DNA from: QHWK01 sp035315685
GTDB taxonomy: Bacteria; Acidobacteriota; Vicinamibacteria; Vicinamibacterales; CAVVIG01
Assembly: GCA_035315685.1 (NCBI GenBank)
Contig: DATFXR010000187.1
Location: 1-9,254, forward strand
DNA length: 9,254 nt
Reading direction: 5' to 3'
Below, in pieces: positions 1 to 4,999 of the stretch. The translations under genes were made by a program, and so were the position numbers. The first letter of the stretch is position 1. Every line of letters begins with the position of its first letter. The notes under the pieces are model-generated. The model saw only the letters and a list, made by a program, of their open reading frames with translations. It was not told the origin of the DNA and made no database searches.

Positions 1-154
1 GCTGAAGGATGCCACGTCGGCAGTGCTCGAAGTGCCGAACGTCATCATCCCGGAGGAATCGAACTACCTGCTCAACCCGCGTCACGCCGACTTCGAGTCG
101 ATCGAGATCGGGAAGCCGCAACCCTTCGAGTTCGACCTGCGATTGCTGCGGTGA
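1..154 (+). CDS. RES-domain protein, C-terminal fragment
   Basis: Only the last 50 codons are present, in the frame starting at base 2, ending at TGA 152-154; the 5' part lies outside the window. The segment reads as the C-terminal end of the RES domain (PF08808): a Val-Pro-rich strand, then the NYLLNPRHADF block and a terminal PFEFDLRLLR, all hallmarks of the family. Characterised RES proteins are toxins that degrade NAD+ by phosphorolysis or hydrolysis and are usually encoded just after a DUF2384 (Xre/MbcA/ParS) antitoxin. An antitoxin gene is therefore expected to the left of the window, but this cannot be seen. The catalytic Arg and Glu of the family lie upstream of the fragment, so activity cannot be judged. 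Family assignment is fairly sure; the toxin role is inferred from the family. Confidence 0.82.
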   Translation, partial: LKDATSAVLEVPNVIIPEESNYLLNPRHADFESIEIGKPQPFEFDLRLLR

Positions 155-1344
155 GCATCGCCATGCCTCCATCGACGGTTCGCAGCCGCGTGGCATCGAT
201 CGACGCGCTGCGCGGCCTCGTCATGATCCTGATGGCGCTGGATCACACCCGCGACTTCTTCGGCGCAACGGCGGTCAGCCCGACCGATCTCACCCGCACG
301 ACGGCAGCTCTCTTTCTCACGCGCTGGATCACCCACATCTGCGCGCCGACGTTCTTCCTGCTGACCGGCACGAGCGCGTACCTGACGCTCGGCCGCCGCA
401 CTGTCCCGCAACTGTCGCGACTGCTGGTGACGCGCGGTCTCTGGCTGATCGCGCTCGAGCTGACCGTCGCCCGCTGCTTCGGCTATCAGTTCAATGTCGA
501 CTATCGCCTGACGCTGCTGGTGGTGCTGTGGGCACTGGGCTGGTCGATGATCGGCCTCGGCGCGCTGGTGCGGCTGCCGCCGTCGGCCGTGGCCGCGATC
601 GGCGCGGGCATGATCGCTTTTCACAACCTGCTCGATCCGATCCGCCCCGCGGCGCTCGGCGCGTTCGCGCCGCTGTGGAGCATCCTGCATGCGCCAGGCG
701 TGGTGTTGTCGACGCCGGCCCATACCGTGTTCGTTGCCTACCCGCTGATTCCGTGGGTTGGCGTCACCGCGGTTGGCTTCGGTCTCGGCGCGCTGTACGC
801 GCAGCACGGCGACCGCCGCCGCCGGATACTGCTCGTTGTTGGGGTCACGTTGACGACGGCGTTCCTGGTGCTGCGCGCGATCAACGTTTACGGCGACCCG
901 GTCCGGTGGAGCACGCAGCCGTCGGCGGTCTTCACGACGCTGTCGTTTCTCAACGCCACCAAGTATCCCCCATCGCTGCTCTTTCTGCTGATGACGCTTG
1001 GACCGGCCGCGCTGGTGCTCAGGAGCATCGACGCGCGAACGCCTGCCTTCCTGTCGCCGTCGCGCGTCTACGGGAAAGTCCCGCTTTTCTACTTCGTCGG
1101 CCACCTCACGCTGATCCATCTGCTGGCGGTTGCGGTGTGCTACGCACGGTACGGCACTGCGCACTGGATGTTCGAATCGCCGCGTCCCGATCAGTATCCG
1201 ATCACGCCGCCGCCCGGGTGGGGCTACTCGCTGCCCGCGGTGTACGCGCTCTGGATCACCGTCGTCGTGCTCCTTTATCCGGCGTGCCGATGGTATGCCG
1301 CGATCAAGGCGCAGCGCGGCGCGTGGTGGATCAGTTACTTCTGA
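151..1344 (+). CDS. DUF1624 / HGSNAT-like membrane protein
   Basis: A 397-residue polytopic membrane protein of the DUF1624 (heparan-alpha-glucosaminide N-acetyltransferase catalytic-like) family. The N-terminus carries the family signature SIDALRGLVMILMALDHTRD (residues 17-36); H32 aligns with the histidine proposed as catalytic in the eukaryotic acetyltransferase. A second hallmark, PTFFLLTGTSAYL, follows at about 75-90. About ten hydrophobic helices run through the chain, with a late FYFVGHLTLIHLL helix near residue 315. Bacterial members probably transfer acyl groups across the inner membrane to a sugar or envelope polymer; the substrate here is unknown. GTG 151 overlaps the preceding stop as GTGA. 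ATG 163, with GGTGA eight bases upstream, is an equally plausible start giving 393 residues. The neighbouring RES and kinase genes give no clear functional hint. Confidence 0.85.
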   Translation: MSIAMPPSTVRSRVASIDALRGLVMILMALDHTRDFFGATAVSPTDLTRTTAALFLTRWITHICAPTFFLLTGTSAYLTLGRRTVPQLSRLLVTRGLWLIALELTVARCFGYQFNVDYRLTLLVVLWALGWSMIGLGALVRLPPSAVAAIGAGMIAFHNLLDPIRPAALGAFAPLWSILHAPGVVLSTPAHTVFVAYPLIPWVGVTAVGFGLGALYAQHGDRRRRILLVVGVTLTTAFLVLRAINVYGDPVRWSTQPSAVFTTLSFLNATKYPPSLLFLLMTLGPAALVLRSIDARTPAFLSPSRVYGKVPLFYFVGHLTLIHLLAVAVCYARYGTAHWMFESPRPDQYPITPPPGWGYSLPAVYALWITVVVLLYPACRWYAAIKAQRGAWWISYF

Positions 1345-1391
1345 CGCCGCTCGGGGACCACCTCCAGCGGGGCGCGCAACCCGCCGGGGCG

Positions 1392-1397
1392 TAGAAT
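1392..1397 (+). promoter_or_regulatory. Candidate -10 element, leaderless kinase transcript
   Basis: TAGAAT lies in the 59-base gap after the DUF1624 gene and ends six bases before GTG 1404. That spacing would put the transcription start at or next to the start codon, as in leaderless mRNAs. No Shine-Dalgarno-like sequence precedes the GTG and no good -35 hexamer is visible at 17 bases. The motif match is seen directly; leaderless use is inferred. Confidence 0.5.
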
Positions 1398-1403
1398 GAC
1401 GGC

Positions 1404-2570
1404 GTGCCGTACGCCACGTCCGCAACCACGCGCAGCAGCGAAACCGCACCGTTCGCCTTCACCGGCGCACAGCCACTGCTGTCAGCGGACGACATCATCG
1501 AGAGTCCTGAAACGCATCTGCGCTACCGCATCGCGCGAATGCTCGGTGAAGGGGGCTTCGGCCAGGTGTACCTGGCGACGCGGATCGGACGGTCGGCGTC
1601 CGTACCGGAGACCGTCTGCATCAAGGTGAGCACGCGAATTGACGGCTGGGTGCGCGAAACCTACTTCGGATTCCTGCTCGTCGGCCATCCGCGCGCCATG
1701 CAGGTTTTCGATTGCTTTCCGGTGATGCGCGGCAGCCGCCCGCTCTATTGCCTGACGCTGGAGTACGCGCGCCACGGCGACCTCAGCGCGTTTCTGGCGC
1801 GTTCCGACAAGCCGTGGACCGAAGCGATCACGCGGCGGGAAATCGCCGGCGTGCTCGAGGTGCTCGCCAAGCTCCATCGCGGCCAGACGCTCCATCGCGA
1901 TCTCACGCCGATGAACGTCTTCGTCTGCGACGGCTACCGCCTCAAGCTGGGCGACTTCGGCATCGTCCGGCAGCAGAGCGACCGCCGCGGCATCACCGCG
2001 CGAACGATGAACGCCCTGACCGCGCCCAGCGACATCCTGGCGGGCGCGGTCCCCAAATGGCAGGCGCGTGACGATGTTTATCAGGTTGGTCAACTGCTGG
2101 CCATGCTGATCAAGGGCGACGCGCGATCGCGGATTCGCTCGAACGACGTCCGGCGGCTGACGTGCAGCGATCACCTGAAGGAGATCGTGCACCGCTGCGT
2201 CGGCGAACGGCGGAAACGTTATGAGAGCGCCGACGAGATGATCGCGGCGCTGCGCAATCCGCCCGCCGAGCTGAAAGCGGGGCACCTCCGGACGCTGAAG
2301 GGTGTGCACATCGCCTTCACCGGGATCCTCAGCGTGCGCCGGAAGGAAGCCATCGCGGCCGCACGAAGGGCCGGTGCGATCATCCATGACGCGCCCTCGG
2401 TCCGCACGACCGTCGTCGTCCGCGGGCGGCCCAATCCGCTGCAGGCGGCTGGCCGCGATGGCGGACTGAAGCTGATGGAGATCAAGCGGCTGCGTGAAAA
2501 AGGCCATCGCATCACCCTGCTCGACGAGAAGCGCTTCTGGCGGCTCGCTCCGCGGCCGCCTGGTCGTTGA
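1404..2570 (+). CDS. Ser/Thr protein kinase with C-terminal BRCT domain
   Basis: A 388-residue protein with no signal peptide or membrane helix, so probably cytoplasmic. Residues about 42-285 form a Hanks-type kinase: glycine loop LGEGGFGQVYLA (47-58), lysine K74 in VCIKV, likely helix-C E85, catalytic loop HRDLTPMN (H164, R165, D166, N171), DFG at 184-186, and D224 in the DVYQVG block of subdomain IX. The usual APE motif is not clear; GAVPKWQ occupies that area. All catalytic residues are present, so it should be active. Residues about 298-383 resemble a BRCT domain like that of NAD+-dependent DNA ligase: FTG (305-307), RKEA, AGA, a TTVVVRG strand, GGLKL and LLDEKRFWRL. BRCT domains bind DNA ends or phosphopeptides, so a DNA-damage or phospho-dependent role is conceivable but inferred. 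GTG 1404 is the only sensible in-frame start, since the next Met (M46) lies next to the glycine loop. Confidence 0.88.
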   Translation: MPYATSATTRSSETAPFAFTGAQPLLSADDIIESPETHLRYRIARMLGEGGFGQVYLATRIGRSASVPETVCIKVSTRIDGWVRETYFGFLLVGHPRAMQVFDCFPVMRGSRPLYCLTLEYARHGDLSAFLARSDKPWTEAITRREIAGVLEVLAKLHRGQTLHRDLTPMNVFVCDGYRLKLGDFGIVRQQSDRRGITARTMNALTAPSDILAGAVPKWQARDDVYQVGQLLAMLIKGDARSRIRSNDVRRLTCSDHLKEIVHRCVGERRKRYESADEMIAALRNPPAELKAGHLRTLKGVHIAFTGILSVRRKEAIAAARRAGAIIHDAPSVRTTVVVRGRPNPLQAAGRDGGLKLMEIKRLREKGHRITLLDEKRFWRLAPRPPGR

Positions 2571-2687
2571 GTCGCGAGCGACCGTGGACGCGCCGGCGCG
2601 ACGCACGCGCGCTCCGCGCCGTGCCCGTGGCGCTGACGCGTGGACGCGGCCATCGTGTACGCACGTGAGCCACAACGAACACTGATG

Positions 2688-2762
2688 TTGAAAATCGGTT
2701 CGATTTCGTAAAAAAGTCGTTGGTTTTCTGCCCGGGGACAGCCACCTTGGTGGAATTGTTCC
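2688..2762. repeat. AT-richer palindrome cluster, REP-like remnant
   Basis: Several perfect short inverted repeats lie in about 75 bases. AAATCG (2692-2697) pairs with CGATTT (2701-2706) over a three-base loop. CCCGGG is at 2731-2736. CCACC (2742-2746) pairs with GGTGG (2749-2753), and GGAA (2752-2755) with TTCC (2759-2762). The stretch has A and T runs unlike its surroundings. The string GGGGACAGCCACC (2734-2746) resembles, from memory, dispersed repeats common in Acidobacteriota and Deltaproteobacteria, some next to REP-associated transposases. Only one copy is in the window, so repeat status is unproven. Confidence 0.4.
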
Positions 2763-2784
2763 TGGTCTCACATTCGCCTAATTT
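2756..2784 (+). promoter_or_regulatory. Weak candidate promoter for the cytochrome operon
   Basis: TTGTTC (2756-2761) and TAATTT (2779-2784) are spaced 17 bases apart, loosely matching sigma-70 type -35 and -10 boxes. They lie in the AT-richer part of the gap, about 130 bases before the first operon gene. Each box matches consensus only partly, so this is a weak guess. Confidence 0.22.
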
Positions 2785-2903
2785 CACCGCGACACCTCAA
2801 CGGTTCACGGTAGTAAGCGCGCGCCGCCATCGGGTGTCAGACACGCACAACAGTTCGTTCGAGGCACATCCCCCCGGTGCGCACGCACCGTAACGTGGCT
2901 GGC

Positions 2904-2909
2904 GAGAGG
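2904..2909 (+). promoter_or_regulatory. Shine-Dalgarno site supporting ATG 2915
   Basis: GAGAGG ends five bases before ATG 2915, a good ribosome binding site. The internal ATG 2972 has only a GGAG at 2951-2954, 17 bases away. This favours the longer start for the diheme cytochrome. Confidence 0.5.
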
Positions 2910-2914
2910 CGAGT

Positions 2915-3661
2915 ATGGGACTGCTCTATTCGTTGCCGGCGCGTCGAAGCGGAGCGGTTCTGAATCCTCGAATGCGTCGTTACAGCGTGTTGACGATGAC
3001 AGTCATTCTCTTCGTCGCGCTGTGTGGCGTGGCATCGATCGCGTCTGCGGCGCCCGACCCCACGACGACCTTCGTGCGCAACTGCAGCAGTTGCCACACG
3101 TTTGGGCATGGCGTCCTGGTCGGACCGGACCTGAAGGGGGCGACCGATCGGCACGACCGCCGGTGGCTGGCAGCGTGGATCGCCTCGTCTGATCGTCTGA
3201 TTCAATCCGGCGACGCGACCGCGCGGGCGCTGTTTTCGAAGTTCAACAAGCAGCGCATGCCGGATCAGCGTCTGTCGCCAGACGAGATCACGGCGCTGAT
3301 CGACTACCTCGCGGCAGGCGGTCCAGCACGAGTAGCGCAGAACACGGATCGCTCGGTCGAGACCGCAACCTCGGACGACATCGTGAACGGCAGCGACCTC
3401 TTCGCCGGACGGCGTGCGTTTGCGAAAGGCGGCGCCCCGTGTGGGTCGTGTCACCGCGTGGGAGCAACTGACGCGTCCGGTGGCACGCTCGGACCAGACC
3501 TGTCGCGTTCCTATCGGCGCTACCGTGACAAGGGCATGGCGACGCTCTTGTCACGGGGCTGCTTCCCTCGCGTCCCGACCATCTCCGGCCACGCCCTCAC
3601 TGATCAGGAAGCGTTCGCACTGAGGGCATTCCTGCGCGAAGCAGCCGTGGATGGGCGATGA
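2915..3661 (+). CDS. Diheme cytochrome c, exported
   Basis: A 248-residue protein with a signal sequence: basic n-region, hydrophobic core at about 26-40, and ASA cleavage motif at 43-45. Two class I-like cytochrome c domains follow. Domain 1 (about 50-136) has CSSCH at 57-61 and a likely axial Met, M115 in RMPDQ. Domain 2 (about 157-244) has CGSCH at 176-180 and the GPDLSRSYR and TDQEAFALRAFL segments usual for such domains, but no Met after residue 208; V220 sits where the axial Met would be expected, and H226 could be the ligand. It should act in the periplasm as an electron carrier or complex subunit. It overlaps the NarI-like gene (ATGA), so the two are probably co-translated. A diheme cytochrome with NarI recalls NarC of Thermus nitrate reductase loci; that comparison is from memory. 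Starting at ATG 2972 would give a more ordinary signal peptide, but its ribosome site is poorer. Confidence 0.87.
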   Translation: MGLLYSLPARRSGAVLNPRMRRYSVLTMTVILFVALCGVASIASAAPDPTTTFVRNCSSCHTFGHGVLVGPDLKGATDRHDRRWLAAWIASSDRLIQSGDATARALFSKFNKQRMPDQRLSPDEITALIDYLAAGGPARVAQNTDRSVETATSDDIVNGSDLFAGRRAFAKGGAPCGSCHRVGATDASGGTLGPDLSRSYRRYRDKGMATLLSRGCFPRVPTISGHALTDQEAFALRAFLREAAVDGR

Positions 3662-4401
3662 CCGACCGATTCCTGTTCGTCATCGCGCCGTACGTGACCG
3701 GAGCAGCCGCGGTTCCCGCGTGCGTCGTCCGCTGCCTGCTCGCAGCGCGACACGACGCGTTCGCGATGGCGAAGCCGGCCGGCGAAGGCCGCGCCACGAT
3801 CCGCTCGATCTGGCGGTGGGCGATTGGCATGGTCGCCCTCGGGCACGTGGCGGCGCTGGGGTTCCCCGAGTACGTGCTGCGATGGAACCACGATCCGATT
3901 CGGATGCTGGTGGTCGAAGGCGCCGGCGCGGCGGCTGGTGCGGTTGCGCTCGCGGCGCTGATCGCAATCTGCGTGCGACGAGTGCAGCGCGCAGGTGCGT
4001 GTGCGTCGGCCCTGGACGTCATCGCGGGGACGCTGCTTCTGAGCGGCCTCGCCTCGGGGGTCGGCGTGGCGATCGCCTTCCGGTGGGCGTCGTCATGGTC
4101 GGCTGTGACTGTCGCTCCGTACGTCCAATCGCTGCTGCGAATGGAGCCGGCACCGACGTTGGTCGGGCGTTTGCCGCTCCTCGCCAGAGTGCATATCTTC
4201 TGCGCTTTTTCCCTTGCCGCCGTCGCGCCGTTCACGACCGCGGCGCAGGTGATTCTCGGGCCGGTCACCGTGCTGATTGGCTGGACGCAGTCACGCATCG
4301 CGCACGCCATGGCCACGGCGCGACACCTGCAGGACGTGGCGTCTGCTCGACTGCAGCCGTTGACGGCTCGGGTCACACGTTCCGACGGAGAGGAGAACTG
4401 A
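3658..4401 (+). CDS. NarI-like cytochrome b (nitrate reductase gamma family)
   Basis: A 247-residue membrane protein with five hydrophobic helices at about 5-28, 50-70, 82-106, 117-141 and 173-200, the NarI topology and close to the 225 residues of E. coli NarI. Aligned by eye with remembered E. coli NarI, helix II GHVAAL matches GHFFGM, and the last helix RVHIF...APF matches RLHLV...FPF with no gap. Thus H63 matches H66 and H179 matches H187, the ligands of the distal heme. R53 and Q197 replace H56 and H205, the proximal-heme ligands. One heme b near the periplasmic quinol site is therefore predicted. No narG, narH or narJ is in the window; instead a diheme cytochrome c overlaps upstream and ActA follows seven bases downstream. 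The inferred role is quinol oxidation with electrons passing to periplasmic hemes. DsrM-type proteins of the same superfamily are an alternative comparison. Confidence 0.8.
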   Translation: MTDRFLFVIAPYVTGAAAVPACVVRCLLAARHDAFAMAKPAGEGRATIRSIWRWAIGMVALGHVAALGFPEYVLRWNHDPIRMLVVEGAGAAAGAVALAALIAICVRRVQRAGACASALDVIAGTLLLSGLASGVGVAIAFRWASSWSAVTVAPYVQSLLRMEPAPTLVGRLPLLARVHIFCAFSLAAVAPFTTAAQVILGPVTVLIGWTQSRIAHAMATARHLQDVASARLQPLTARVTRSDGEEN

Positions 4402-4408
4402 TCGCTCC

Positions 4409-4981
4409 ATGCGCGCGGTCCTGTTCCTCGTCGTCGGCGTGCTGGCGACCGCAACCGCGGCGTTCGCGGCCCGCGCCTTGTCGCGTGTCGGCGTCCACCA
4501 GGGCTACGCGCCGGAGCAGCCGATCGCGTTTTCGCACGCGCTCCACGCAGGCGATTCGAACATTCCGTGCCTCTATTGCCATTCGGGTGCGCGCACGAGC
4601 CGGCACGCCGGAATTCCGCCGCTCAACGTGTGCATGAACTGTCACGCGCTGCTCACGAAGCAAACGATCGACATCGAGAAGTTGAAGGAAGCGGTCCAGC
4701 GTCGCCAGCCAGTCGCGTGGACGAAGGTCCACAACCTGCCCGACTTCGTCTACTTCAACCACAGTCAGCATGTCGGCGCCGGAGTGGCGTGCGAGTCGTG
4801 CCACGGCGCCGTGCGAACGATGCAGCGAATTCGTCAGGACGCGCCGCTCACGATGGGCTGGTGTCTCGACTGTCACAAGGCGCGGCCGCCGCAGATGCAC
4901 CTGGCCGGTCAGCCGGCGCAGACCGCCGGCGGCGCGCACGCGCAGCGTCCCGGACTCGACTGTGGGAAGTGTCACTACTAG
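4409..4981 (+). CDS. actA: Pentaheme cytochrome c, ACIII subunit ActA
   Basis: A 190-residue protein with an N-terminal hydrophobic segment (about 3-20) acting as signal or membrane anchor, and five CXXCH heme c motifs: C54-H58, C75-H79, C128-H132, C152-H156 and C185-H189. The last ends one residue before the stop. Extra histidines able to be axial ligands include H43, H46, H108, H118 and H121. The arrangement of the QPIAFSHALHAG block, AGIPPLNVCMNCH, NLPDFVYFNHSQH and MGWCLDCH segments is characteristic of ActA, the pentaheme subunit of alternative complex III. ActA collects electrons from the iron-sulfur chain of ActB and passes them to ActE or other carriers in the periplasm. A purine-rich GGAGAGGAG (4387-4395) precedes ATG 4409 with a rather long 13-base spacing from its end. 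The gene lies 18 bases before actB. Confidence 0.9.
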   Translation: MRAVLFLVVGVLATATAAFAARALSRVGVHQGYAPEQPIAFSHALHAGDSNIPCLYCHSGARTSRHAGIPPLNVCMNCHALLTKQTIDIEKLKEAVQRRQPVAWTKVHNLPDFVYFNHSQHVGAGVACESCHGAVRTMQRIRQDAPLTMGWCLDCHKARPPQMHLAGQPAQTAGGAHAQRPGLDCGKCHY

Positions 4982-4999
4982 CGAGCGGAGCAGGAACTC

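Larger units (their letters stand above)
2571..2914. other. 344-base intergenic region, no convincing gene
   Basis: I find no supportable coding region on either strand. The first 110 bases are very GC-rich, continuing the style of the kinase gene end, with no hairpin plus T-run terminator. From about 2685 to 2790 the composition drops sharply in GC and short palindromes cluster (listed separately). The last 100 bases return to high GC and lead into the cytochrome operon. The region probably separates two transcription units and should contain the operon promoter. Confidence 0.7.

Noticed and set aside
9..1394. Long + strand open frame of 461 codons overlapping the DUF1624 gene
   Set aside because: Arg/Pro/Ala-rich translation without domain signatures; frame 151-1344 carries clear DUF1624 motifs. 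Long shadow frames are usual at this GC content.
2562..2583. Inverted repeat GGTCG...CGACC at the kinase gene end as a terminator
   Set aside because: A short stem with a large loop and no following T-run; such repeats arise often by chance in GC-rich DNA.
3658..4401. A respiratory nitrate reductase operon
   Set aside because: No narG, narH or narJ is present in the window, and the following genes are the ACIII core; NarI homology alone does not indicate nitrate reduction.
3597..4454. 285-codon minus strand open frame opposite the NarI-like gene
   Set aside because: Ala/Arg/Thr-rich shadow; the + strand frame has five helices and NarI motifs and overlaps its upstream partner by ATGA.
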